Shown in pieces: positions 1-7,629 of a stretch of 64,000 bases of DNA. A program made the position numbers and the translations under genes. The stretch comes from Desulfobacula sp. (lineage in GTDB: Bacteria; Desulfobacterota; Desulfobacteria; Desulfobacterales; Desulfobacteraceae), in the NCBI GenBank assembly GCA_023701135.1, contig JAMPXP010000005.1, positions 165,270 to 229,269 of the forward strand, read 5' to 3'. A model generated the notes under the pieces. The model had not been told where the DNA came from, did no database searches, and worked only from the letters and a program-made list of their open reading frames with translations. Position 1 is the stretch's first letter, and every line of letters begins with the position of its first letter.

Positions 1-1
1 C

Positions 2-946
2 GTAACCAATATGCATGGTGCAACCGGCGATATCATTCTTCTGGGAACCACCACTCCCCAGCTTGAGGAAGTATTCTGGACACTGACCCATGATATGGGC
101 CAGGATCTTGGCGGTTCCGGTTCCAACCTGAGAACCCCGGCCGATTGCCTTGGCCAGTCCAGATGTGAATATGCCTGCTATGATACCAATGCTTTGGTTT
201 ATTTTTTGACCAATAATTATCAGGATGAACTCCACAGACCGGCCTTCCCCTATAAATTTAAATTTAAACTGGATGGCTGCCCCAACTGCTGCGTTGCTTC
301 CATCGCCCGTTCCGACATGTCCTTTATCGGTACCTGGAGAGATGATATCCGGATCAATCAGGATGCAGTGAACAAATATGTTGAAAATGACCCGAAATAT
401 CCTGCCAATGCCGGAGCGTTCCGCGGCAGCAGAAACTGGGGCAAATTCGACCTTGAAAAAGAAGTTCTGGGCCTCTGCCCCACAAAATGCATGAAGTTTG
501 AAAACAAAAAGCTGTCCATTGACAATGCCAACTGTACCCGTTGCATGCATTGCATCAATGTTATGCCGAGAGCCCTTAAAATAGGTAAGGATACCGGCCT
601 TTCCATCCTTGTCGGTGCAAAGGCCCCGATTCTTGACGGCGCCCAGATGGGCTCCCTGCTGGTTCCCTTTGTGGAAGTCAATCCCGACAATGATTATGCA
701 GCCATTACCGAAGTCATTGAAAACGTATGGGATTGGTGGATGGAAGAAGGCAAAAACCGTGAACGTCTGGGTGAGCTGATCATGCGTCAGGGATTCCAGA
801 AACTTCTCGAAGTCACTGGTATTGAGGCAAAGCCGCAGCATGTATCCTATCCGAGAACCAACCCGTACATTTTCTGGAAAGAAGATGAGGTCACCGGCGG
901 CTGGGAACGTGATGTTGACGAATACAGAAAACACCATCTTAGATAG
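2..946 (+). CDS. dsrA: Dissimilatory sulfite reductase alpha subunit, 5'-truncated by window edge
   Basis: Reduces sulfite with DsrB and DsrC in the cytoplasm, the last step of sulfate respiration. The frame is open from base 2 (reads VTNMHGATGD), so the N-terminal part lies outside the window; 314 residues are visible. Cysteine motifs for siroheme and [4Fe-4S] binding are seen in SRCEYACYD and GCPNCCVAS. A ferredoxin-like insert carries LCPTKC followed by CTRCMHCINVMPRA. The C-terminus ends in the family's typical Trp/Tyr-rich tail. dsrB follows after 15 bp with a good Shine-Dalgarno, so the two are co-transcribed. Identification rests on these motifs and the complete dsrB-dsrD-dsrN context; direction (reductive type) is inferred from the presence of dsrD and dsrN. 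Confidence 0.97.
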   Translation, partial: VTNMHGATGDIILLGTTTPQLEEVFWTLTHDMGQDLGGSGSNLRTPADCLGQSRCEYACYDTNALVYFLTNNYQDELHRPAFPYKFKFKLDGCPNCCVASIARSDMSFIGTWRDDIRINQDAVNKYVENDPKYPANAGAFRGSRNWGKFDLEKEVLGLCPTKCMKFENKKLSIDNANCTRCMHCINVMPRALKIGKDTGLSILVGAKAPILDGAQMGSLLVPFVEVNPDNDYAAITEVIENVWDWWMEEGKNRERLGELIMRQGFQKLLEVTGIEAKPQHVSYPRTNPYIFWKEDEVTGGWERDVDEYRKHHLR

Positions 947-961
947 AAAGGGAGAATAATA

Positions 962-2110
962 ATGGCATTTATTTCTACTGGTTATGATCCAGCAAAACCG
1001 ATGGAAAACAGGATTACCGACATCGGTCCGAAAGACTATAACGAATTTTATCCTCCTGTTATCGCAAAAAATAAGGGAAAATGGTCTCACCATGAAATCC
1101 TTGAACCGGGTGTTCTGGTTCATGTCGGTGATTCAGGAGATGAGCTTTACACCGTCAGAGTCGGCGGCGCCCGTTTGATGTCAACCAGCCATATCAATGA
1201 AATTTGTGATATTGCTGACAAACATTGCAACGGGTATGTCCGTTTTACCACCCGTAACAATATTGAATTCATGGTGGATTCAAAGGATAAGGTTGAGCCC
1301 CTTAAAAACGACCTGAAATCCAGAAAATTTGCCGGCGGTTCCTTTAAATTCCCCATCGGCGGAACAGGCGCCGGGGTTACCAATATCGTTCATACCCAGG
1401 GCTGGATTCATTGCCATACCCCTGCCACCGATGCCTCCGGTACGGTGAAGGCAGCCATGGATGCATTGTTTACAGATTTTCAGGATATGAGACTTCCGGC
1501 ACAGCTCAGGGTTTCCATGGCTTGCTGCCTGAACATGTGCGGTGCGGTTCACTGCTCTGATATCGCCATCCTTGGATATCACAGAAAACCGCCCATGCTG
1601 GATCACGAATATCTTGACAAGGTTTGCGAAATTCCCTTGGCTATTTCCGCCTGCCCCACCGCAGCCATCAAACCGGCAAAGGTGAAATTGGCCAACGGCC
1701 AGGAAGTCAAATCCGTTGAAGTTAAAAATGAGCGCTGCATGTACTGCGGTAACTGCTATACCATGTGTCCGTCCATGCCTCTGGCAGATACGGATGGTGA
1801 CGGTATTGTTCTCATGGCCGGCGGTAAGGTTTCCAACAGGATTTCCGCTCCCAAATTCTCCAAAGTAGTTGTGGCTTTCCTGCCCAATGAAATGCCGAGA
1901 TGGCCTTCCATGACTGCAGCCATCAAGAAAATGGTTGATGCCTATGCCAAGGGCGCTCAGAAATATGAACGTATGGGTGACTGGGCTGAAAGAATCGGCT
2001 GGGAAAAATTCTTTGAAGCATGTGAAATTGAATTTACCCATCATCTGATTGATGACTTCCGTCAGCAGGCTTATATGAGCTGGCGCCAGACAACTCAGTT
2101 CAAATTCTAA
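962..2110 (+). CDS. dsrB: Dissimilatory sulfite reductase beta subunit
   Basis: Second subunit of the DsrA2B2 sulfite reductase. It has 382 residues, normal for the family. The ATG at 962 follows AAGGGAG with suitable spacing. Siroheme/[4Fe-4S] ligand motifs are visible as [16 protein letters not shown] and the downstream [11 protein letters not shown]; a ferredoxin-type domain shows [16 protein letters not shown]. Catalytic siroheme and its adjacent cluster sit in this subunit in characterised Dsr enzymes. It lies between dsrA and dsrD. An imperfect stem-loop follows the stop codon and may set the ratio of dsrAB to dsrD transcripts. Confidence 0.97.
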   Translation: MAFISTGYDPAKPMENRITDIGPKDYNEFYPPVIAKNKGKWSHHEILEPGVLVHVGDSGDELYTVRVGGARLMSTSHINEICDIADKHCNGYVRFTTRNNIEFMVDSKDKVEPLKNDLKSRKFAGGSFKFPIGGTGAGVTNIVHTQGWIHCHTPATDASGTVKAAMDALFTDFQDMRLPAQLRVSMACCLNMCGAVHCSDIAILGYHRKPPMLDHEYLDKVCEIPLAISACPTAAIKPAKVKLANGQEVKSVEVKNERCMYCGNCYTMCPSMPLADTDGDGIVLMAGGKVSNRISAPKFSKVVVAFLPNEMPRWPSMTAAIKKMVDAYAKGAQKYERMGDWAERIGWEKFFEACEIEFTHHLIDDFRQQAYMSWRQTTQFKF

Positions 2111-2150
2111 AAAGAATTGTTGAACCGTAATTTTATATAAAACTGCTGAG

Positions 2151-2174
2151 GCCGGAGTGATGTTTCATTCCGGC
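2151..2174 (+). promoter_or_regulatory. Stem-loop between dsrB and dsrD
   Basis: A 10-bp stem (GCCGGAGTGA / TCATTCCGGC, one G-U pair) closes a 4-base TGTT loop. No T-tract follows, so it is not a standard intrinsic terminator. It may protect the 3' end of dsrAB mRNA or attenuate read-through into dsrD. The structure is seen directly; the role is inferred. Confidence 0.5.
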
Positions 2175-2204
2175 TGAAGCATTTCAATTCAAAGGAGAAT
2201 GACC

Positions 2205-2462
2205 ATGAGTGATCTTCTTGCCAATAAAGAGGCGGCCACTTCGGCTGTCGTCGATTGGATGACCAAAAAAGCCGGGACCAAGACCAAATTTTATTTTAAC
2301 GATTTTTCTAAGATTTTTCCCGATGACAAACCACGGGAAATTAAAAAAGTCGTCAATAAACTGGTTGAAGAAGGCGTGCTTGAATACTGGTCCTCCGGAA
2401 GTACAACCATGTATGGGCTGAAAGGTTCCGGTATCCAACACTCGTCTGAAGGCGAAGAATAA
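2205..2462 (+). CDS. dsrD: DsrD, small winged-helix activator of DsrAB
   Basis: Small cytoplasmic protein of 85 residues found beside dsrAB in organisms that reduce sulfite; known DsrD has a winged-helix fold and allosterically stimulates DsrAB. The sequence matches that pattern: a helical N-terminus (AVVDWMTKKAG), a Lys-rich middle (REIKKVVNKLVEEG) and an aromatic strand region (LEYWSSGSTTMYGL). Two in-frame ATGs exist. The first (2199) lies 1 base from the GGAG, so the second at 2205, with 7-base spacing, is chosen. Its presence argues for a reductive rather than sulfur-oxidising Dsr system. Confidence 0.93.
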   Translation: MSDLLANKEAATSAVVDWMTKKAGTKTKFYFNDFSKIFPDDKPREIKKVVNKLVEEGVLEYWSSGSTTMYGLKGSGIQHSSEGEE

Positions 2463-2493
2463 GATTCAAAAACGCCTCTGATTTAAAGGGTTC

Positions 2494-3912
2494 ATGCAAA
2501 AAAATGGTAAAAATGTGCCGGGAGTTATTATTGCCGGCCTAAGGGGTGGATCAGGGAAAACGGTCATATCTCTTGGAATTACCGCAGCATGGAAAGAAAA
2601 AGGCTTCAAGGTTTCATCCTTTAAGAAGGGGCCGGATTATATTGACGCCGGCTGGCTTTCAAAGGCAGCCGGTCGTCCCTGCTACAATTTAGACACATTT
2701 CTGTGTTCTACCGCGACCGTAAAGCAATCCTATATTGAACATTCCAAAAATTGTGATATTTGTGTGGTTGAAGGCAACAGAGGGCTATATGACGGCATAG
2801 ATACCGATGGCTCCACTTCCACGGCAGAGTTGGCAAAGCTCCTGGGTCTTCCCGTTTTACTTGTCTTAGACTGTACCAAAGCGACGCGGACAATGGCTGC
2901 CCTGGTTCTCGGGTGTATCAAATTTGATCCGGATATCCGGATCGTCGGCGCCATCCTGAATCGTGTGGCCGGGAAGCGCCATGAACAAAAGGTGCGGGTC
3001 AATATCGAAAAATTTTGTAACATTCCCGTCTTTGGTGCCCTTCCAAAGCTGGATGCAGACGATTTTCCGGAAAGGCATATGGGTCTTGTTACATCGGAAG
3101 AGCATGCGTTCTCCGACAAGGCAATTCAAGCCGCCCTGCAAATTGTAAGGGATAATGTTGATCTGAATGGATTGTATGATGTTTTAGTCCCCGATGAATC
3201 CTCCGTTGATACGATTACGGAAGAGATCCGGGAGGTAACCCTTGAAAATCGACATGCTGGCCCAGAGAGAGTTACCATAGGTGTTATCAGGGATTCCGCC
3301 TTTCAATTTTATTATCCCGACAATATCGAAGCCTTACGCAAACTCGGCGCAAAGATTGTATTTATCAGTCCCCTGAAAGAAACATCCATCCCGGATGTGG
3401 ATGCCATTTATATGGGCGGGGGTTTTCCTGAAACCCATGCACCTGAACTGGCCCAGAATCAAAGATTCAGAGATAGCCTGAAACGGGTATCCGAAAAGGG
3501 GCTGCCCATTTATGCCGAATGCGGAGGCCTGATATTTTTAGGGCAAAGCATCCGGCTGGAGGATCAGGTATATCCTATGTCAGGCGTTTTCCCGATACGG
3601 TTCGGGCTGTGCAAAACACCCCAGGGGCATGGTTATACCAAGGTGAAGGTGGTTCATGAAAACCCGTTTTTCAAAACCGGGGAAATATTAAAAGGCCATG
3701 AATTCAGATATTCAAGCATCCTCGCCATCGATTATACAGAGGATGAAATGGCATTCAGAATGGAGCGCGGTAAAGGCATCATTGACAAGAAAGACGGGTT
3801 TTTTAAACAGAATACATTTGGAACCTATACCCACCTGCATGCCCTGGGGGCCCTTTCATGGGCTCCTTCCCTGATTGAAAAAGCGATGGCGTACAAAATT
3901 TCCAAATCCTGA
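2494..3912 (+). CDS. dsrN: DsrN, cobyrinate a,c-diamide synthase-like siroheme amidase
   Basis: CbiA/CobB-family ATP-dependent glutamine amidotransferase of 472 residues. Next to dsrABD this protein is called DsrN and is thought to amidate siroheme to the siroamide found in DsrAB. An N-terminal dethiobiotin-synthetase-like ATPase domain carries LRGGSGKT (P-loop) and KKGPDYIDAGW. The C-terminal class I amidotransferase domain has the nucleophile motif YAECGGLIFLG and a late His in THLHALGA. The start lacks a strong ribosome binding site, which fits translation coupled to dsrD 31 bp upstream. Cobalamin synthesis is an alternative role, but no other cob/cbi gene is nearby. Confidence 0.9.
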   Translation: MQKNGKNVPGVIIAGLRGGSGKTVISLGITAAWKEKGFKVSSFKKGPDYIDAGWLSKAAGRPCYNLDTFLCSTATVKQSYIEHSKNCDICVVEGNRGLYDGIDTDGSTSTAELAKLLGLPVLLVLDCTKATRTMAALVLGCIKFDPDIRIVGAILNRVAGKRHEQKVRVNIEKFCNIPVFGALPKLDADDFPERHMGLVTSEEHAFSDKAIQAALQIVRDNVDLNGLYDVLVPDESSVDTITEEIREVTLENRHAGPERVTIGVIRDSAFQFYYPDNIEALRKLGAKIVFISPLKETSIPDVDAIYMGGGFPETHAPELAQNQRFRDSLKRVSEKGLPIYAECGGLIFLGQSIRLEDQVYPMSGVFPIRFGLCKTPQGHGYTKVKVVHENPFFKTGEILKGHEFRYSSILAIDYTEDEMAFRMERGKGIIDKKDGFFKQNTFGTYTHLHALGALSWAPSLIEKAMAYKISKS

Positions 3913-3939
3913 AGCTGTTTGCAGGACCCTTTAAAAAAT

Positions 3940-3978
3940 GAAAAGGAGTTTTCCGGAAAAACCGGGAAACTCCTTTTC
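3940..3978. terminator. Strong hairpin terminator shared by dsrN and the cytochrome c gene
   Basis: Two 17-base arms (3940-3956 and 3962-3978) pair fully with one G-U pair around a 5-base A loop. Read on the minus strand the hairpin is followed by ATTTTTT, a classic intrinsic terminator for the convergent cytochrome gene. It lies 28 bp after the dsrN stop and can end plus-strand transcripts too. Confidence 0.85.
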
Positions 3979-4003
3979 GATTAGAGGGTATTATTCGAAA
4001 GGG

Positions 4004-4468
4004 TTAGGATTTTGTCTCGGGAACATGACAGTTATTGCATGACACCGGAGCATTACCCTTCATACCTTTGGGATCGCCTGCTTTGATATTGGCTTGTTTA
4101 TGACATTCAATGCAGTTGCCGTGCATGGCATTTTCAAGCGCCATAATATCCTTGGGATTCTTTTTATCTTTTTCCATGATGTTGTGACATTCAGCGCATT
4201 TCTGAACGGCATCGCCCGTCTTCAAGGTCAGAGGTTTATTGTCTTTGTCATGGTGGCATTCGCCGCAGGTTATTTTGTAGTCTTCAGCATGTTTCTTGTG
4301 CGTGAATTCGACAAATGAAAATTTAGGTGGGGTTTTTGTTCGTTTGGTGTAGGCATTGGAGTCCATTTTTATTGTGTCGGGCGCTTTTGTTCCGGCATTA
4401 AGACCCGTCGCGATAAAAATCACAGCAATACTTGCAGCCAAAAACCATGTCAGCAATTTTTTGTTCAT
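4004..4468 (-). CDS. Periplasmic tetraheme cytochrome c (class III, c3-like)
   Basis: Small periplasmic electron carrier of 154 residues. An N-terminal signal peptide (residues 1-25, hydrophobic TWFLAASIAVIFIATG) is followed by four CxxCH heme sites at residues 68-72, 91-95, 119-123 and 144-148, with distal histidines upstream (FTHKKH). Spacing and length fit class III cytochrome c3, which moves electrons from periplasmic hydrogenase or formate dehydrogenase to membrane complexes in sulfate reducers. The ATG at 4468 is chosen; an in-frame TTG at 4474 lies nearer the GGAG (5 versus 11 bases) and is possible. The gene converges on dsrABDN and shares its terminator. Confidence 0.9.
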   Translation of the reverse strand: MNKKLLTWFLAASIAVIFIATGLNAGTKAPDTIKMDSNAYTKRTKTPPKFSFVEFTHKKHAEDYKITCGECHHDKDNKPLTLKTGDAVQKCAECHNIMEKDKKNPKDIMALENAMHGNCIECHKQANIKAGDPKGMKGNAPVSCNNCHVPETKS

Positions 4469-4622
4469 GATCAATTCAGCTCCTTTTTAAATTACAATTT
4501 AGTTTGCTTTTATCCGGTAGCATTGACTAAAACCACCGGGGATTTCCCTATTCACATGCTGGTATTTTTACACCCTAACTAAGGGGAAAGTCAATATAAA
4601 AGCATTCGTAACATCATGAAGA

Positions 4623-5423
4623 TCAGCTTTCTTCCGATTCATCTGTAGCAGGGGAATCCACAGGGGACTCAAGATTTTCTTCCGAATCCGAATCCGGTTT
4701 CTTGCCGAATATCCGTGCCCCGATGATTCCGATTTCATATAAGATCATTAAAGGGCCGGCCATCAGCAGTTGGCTGATGACATCAGGGCCCGGGGTAAGA
4801 ACTGCAGCTACAATGAAAATGATCAGAATGGCGTATTTTCTGTTTTTTTGTAAAAAGGAAACGCTCACAAGGCCCATCCTGGCCATGAAAGATAGAACCA
4901 AAGGCAATTCAAAAATGAATCCAAAGGCCAGGAGCAAGGTTGAAGAAAAAGAAAGATATTCTTTCATGGATAGCATGGCATGGATGGAATCCGTTGAAAA
5001 TTCGAGGAAGAATTGGAATCCATAGGGAAAGGCGATGAAATATCCAAAAGAGGACCCAAGAATAAAAAAAATGATCGAAAGCACGACAATGGGCAAAAAA
5101 TATTTTTTTTCTTCTCTGTAAAGCCCGGGAGAAACAAACATCCAGAATTCATAGAAAAGGACCGGGGTGGATATAACGATACCGGTAATTAAGGATACTT
5201 TAAGATAGGTAAAAAAGGCTTCGGGAAGACCGGTAAAAATCATCTGCGTATTTTTATCATTCCCAATGGCTTTGATAAGGGGGGCCGTTAAAATTTCAAA
5301 CAGTTTTTCCTTAAAAAAATAGGCGCCGCAGAATCCGATTCCAATGGCAATGGCGGAGCGAACCAAGCGGTCCCTAAGTTCACTAAGGTGTTCGGTAAAG
5401 GGGCTTTTTTCTTCAGTGCTCAT
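4623..5423 (-). CDS. tatC: Sec-independent protein translocase TatC
   Basis: Core receptor of the twin-arginine translocase in the inner membrane; it binds signal peptides of folded, often cofactor-bearing exports. 266 residues with six hydrophobic segments. Family signatures are TEHLSELRDRLVRSA near the N-terminus, FYEFWMFVSPGLYREEKKY in the first periplasmic/cytoplasmic turn, and FGFIFELPLV in the fourth helix. The acidic C-terminal tail (SDSEENLESPVD...) is a non-conserved extension. It lies 10 bp downstream of tatB in one operon. A weak ribosome binding site suggests coupling to tatB. Confidence 0.96.
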   Translation of the reverse strand: MSTEEKSPFTEHLSELRDRLVRSAIAIGIGFCGAYFFKEKLFEILTAPLIKAIGNDKNTQMIFTGLPEAFFTYLKVSLITGIVISTPVLFYEFWMFVSPGLYREEKKYFLPIVVLSIIFFILGSSFGYFIAFPYGFQFFLEFSTDSIHAMLSMKEYLSFSSTLLLAFGFIFELPLVLSFMARMGLVSVSFLQKNRKYAILIIFIVAAVLTPGPDVISQLLMAGPLMILYEIGIIGARIFGKKPDSDSEENLESPVDSPATDESEES

Positions 5424-5433
5424 AGGGCAGGCG

Positions 5434-5808
5434 TCAACTTTTTAGATTATCCGTGATGTCAGCGTTGGCTTTTTCGGAGGGTGGGTATGCGGGCGCCGCT
5501 TTTTCTTTTGCTTCAGGATCGCCGGAAGCCTTCTGACCGTCAACGGATGAAAATGCTTCTTTTTTTGTATTGGCTTCTTTCAGGATGTCTTTCAGGTCCG
5601 TTTTCGGCAAATTGATATCTTTGATATCTTTGATATCCTTCACTGTTGTTTCCACATCAATGCTGCGTTTGAATTCTTGGGCGGCTTTCTTGAATTCTCC
5701 CATGGCTCGGCCCAAGGTTTTGGCAAGATCAGGCAGTTTTTGAGGACCTATGACAATGAGGGCGATGGCCAGAATTAATAAAATTTCAGGCATTCCAAGA
5801 CCAAACAT
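5434..5808 (-). CDS. tatB: Sec-independent protein translocase TatB (TatA/B family)
   Basis: Membrane partner of TatC. 124 residues: one N-terminal transmembrane helix beginning [20 protein letters not shown], the [19 protein letters not shown] hinge and amphipathic helix, then a polar tail. The FGLGMPE start with Glu in the helix favours TatB over TatA, although in many Desulfobacterota one protein may serve both roles. The tail contains three tandem KDI repeats encoded by near-identical 9-base units. A GGAG lies 10 bases before the ATG. No tatA is seen next to it. Confidence 0.85.
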   Translation of the reverse strand: MFGLGMPEILLILAIALIVIGPQKLPDLAKTLGRAMGEFKKAAQEFKRSIDVETTVKDIKDIKDINLPKTDLKDILKEANTKKEAFSSVDGQKASGDPEAKEKAAPAYPPSEKANADITDNLKS

Positions 5809-5902
5809 AGTGTTTTAGCTCCTTTGATGAAATTTGCCGGTCATATCAAGCTATGTCATTTACACTGAATAATCCTTACGTGTCAAGAAAGGATATCGAA
5901 AA

Positions 5903-7324
5903 TCAAGGTTTTGGTCCTCGTTTAAAAGGCTTTCTTCCGGCCGGCTTCGGCTTTGGAAGGAATTTCTTACGGGGTTCCGGCAAGTCCTTTTCCAAAGCCT
6001 CGGAAGGATATTCACAAGCAATCTTATAACCCAGGACTTTTTCTATTTCCGGGATGAAAAAAGAACTGGATTCATCGGCAAAACTGATGGATGTGCCCGA
6101 GGCCCCGGCCCGACCCGTTCGACCGATCCTGTGGATATAATGGTCAGGTTCATTGGGAAGATCATAGTTGATGACATGGCTGATATTTTCGATATGTAAC
6201 CCGCGGGCGGCAACATCGGTTGCGACAAGAAGATTGATCCTGCCGGCTTTAAAATTCTCCAAAACCTTGAATCGCTTATCCTGGGGGATATCACCGGAAA
6301 GGACGCTGCATTTTTGATTGTATCGCTCGAATTTGGATGCCAGATATTTGGCCGTATCCTTTCGGTTCACGAATAAAATCACCCGGGTGAGGTTTTCACT
6401 GGTAATCAGATTATAAACATGTTTGAATTTGTCGGATTCCGTTGTAATATAGACAATCTGGTGAACGCTGTCCGCTGCAGTCTGTTCCGGGTCGATTTCG
6501 ATCTGGACGGCATTGTCGGTGGTCCAGGTTTGGGCCAGCCGTAACACTTCCGGGGTCAGGGTGGCCGAGAAAAACAGGGTCTGCCGCTTGCTTTTATGGG
6601 GGGTGGTGAGGATGATTCTCCGGACATCCGGGATGAACCCCATGTCCAGCATCCGGTCGGCTTCATCAATAACGATAATCTCAACCTTGGAGGTGTGGAT
6701 CAGTTTTTTATCCATGAAATCCATGAGCCGGCCCGGCGTTGCAACGATTACATCAACGGGAGAGGATTTGAGGGCCGTTTGCTGCTCCTGGTATCCGGTC
6801 CCGCCATAGACGCCCAATATTTTAAAGCGGGTAAATTTGGCCAGGGCTTTAAAGTCTTTTTCAATCTGGTGGACCAGTTCCCGGGTAGGGGCCAGGATGA
6901 GCGCTCTGGGTGTTCCGTTATTATTTTTTTGAGGTGTTTTAAGGAAGGCCGCCAAGATTGTAATGATAAAGCTTGCACTTTTTCCGGTCCCGGTCTGTGC
7001 TTTTGCCGTTGCATCTTTCCCTTCAAGGGTATGGGGCAGCAGTTTGGCTTGAACCGGGGTGCAATAATTGAATTTCAGATCGGCAATGGCGTGCAGAATG
7101 CTTGAATGAAGGCCCAGGTCGTGAAATCGGGTTTCCCCTTCCAGCGGTTCCACCGGAAAATCCAGAACGGTCCATTTTTTTTTCTGAGGTCTTGCAGGGC
7201 GATCCTGGACGGGTTCTGCAAGAAAAGGAGGTATAGGTTTCGGGATATCAGCAGGGGGAGCTGAAGGGGGGAGAGTAGATTCTTTTGTAAAAAGATTTTT
7301 TAAAAATAATAGAAGTTTTTTCAA
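5903..7324 (-). CDS. DEAD-box RNA helicase (RhlB/RhlE type)
   Basis: ATP-dependent RNA helicase of 473 residues, for RNA decay or ribosome assembly. All core motifs are present in order: TPVQAKLLP (Q motif), AQTGTGKS (I), PTRELV (Ia), TPGRL (Ib), DEAD in VIDEADRMLDMGF (II), FSATL (III), and HRIGRTGRAG (VI). A proline-rich N-terminal extension of about 65 residues and a basic Pro/Lys-rich tail flank the core; such tails bind RNA or partners. The layout resembles RhlB more than the CsdA type. No ATG exists before the core; the frame begins at a TTG (7324) just after an upstream stop, so the start is uncertain. Confidence 0.9.
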   Translation of the reverse strand: MKKLLLFLKNLFTKESTLPPSAPPADIPKPIPPFLAEPVQDRPARPQKKKWTVLDFPVEPLEGETRFHDLGLHSSILHAIADLKFNYCTPVQAKLLPHTLEGKDATAKAQTGTGKSASFIITILAAFLKTPQKNNNGTPRALILAPTRELVHQIEKDFKALAKFTRFKILGVYGGTGYQEQQTALKSSPVDVIVATPGRLMDFMDKKLIHTSKVEIIVIDEADRMLDMGFIPDVRRIILTTPHKSKRQTLFFSATLTPEVLRLAQTWTTDNAVQIEIDPEQTAADSVHQIVYITTESDKFKHVYNLITSENLTRVILFVNRKDTAKYLASKFERYNQKCSVLSGDIPQDKRFKVLENFKAGRINLLVATDVAARGLHIENISHVINYDLPNEPDHYIHRIGRTGRAGASGTSISFADESSSFFIPEIEKVLGYKIACEYPSEALEKDLPEPRKKFLPKPKPAGRKPFKRGPKP

Positions 7325-7356
7325 TCGGTTCTTTCGCTTTTCTGTTAAAAATGAAC

Positions 7357-7393
7357 GGCCTGTCTGTGTTTAATGGTAATTAACAGACAGGCC
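7357..7393 (-). terminator. Intrinsic terminator after the AOR operon
   Basis: An 11-bp perfect stem (GGCCTGTCTGT / ACAGACAGGCC) with a 15-base loop lies 36 bp beyond the last minus-strand gene of the AOR operon. On the minus strand it is followed by CGTTCATTTTTAA, a short T-tract. Confidence 0.65.
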
Positions 7394-7428
7394 CGGATTT
7401 GTGAAGCTAAAAATGCAAAATTATAATA

Positions 7429-7626
7429 TTAGCCTCCGGCCACCAGTGGCAGAAGCTCTATCTTTGAGTTGTCCGTGATTTTGGTTTCTGAAAATTTTGG
7501 GCTGGACACAAGTTTGCCGTTCAAGCGAACCACAGAACAAAATTGGACATTTTCAAGACGCTGAAAAAGTGTGGCCAGGGTCATATGCTCAGACCAGGCT
7601 ATTTTTTGTCCATCCACTTCAATCAA
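7429..7626 (-). CDS. ThiS/MoaD-like ubiquitin-fold sulfur carrier
   Basis: 65-residue beta-grasp protein ending in the diagnostic Gly-Gly (LLPLVAGG), the site of C-terminal thiocarboxylation. FCSVVRLNGKLV and the spacing to the terminus match ThiS/MoaD proteins. It lies 3 bp downstream of the AOR gene in the same operon, which suggests it supplies sulfur for the tungsto/molybdopterin of that enzyme rather than for thiamine. The frame starts at TTG 7626, preceded by GGAG about 11 bases upstream inside the AOR gene end. Confidence 0.8.
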   Translation of the reverse strand: MIEVDGQKIAWSEHMTLATLFQRLENVQFCSVVRLNGKLVSSPKFSETKITDNSKIELLPLVAGG

Positions 7627-7629
7627 GAA

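Noticed and set aside
1280..2044. A 254-residue minus-strand open frame inside dsrB
   Set aside because: Antisense shadow of dsrB; Cys/His content comes from the reverse reading of dsrB codons.
5590..5640. 9-base tandem repeats (KDI codons) in tatB, checked as a possible CRISPR or satellite
   Set aside because: Only about three in-frame units within a coding linker; no spacers.
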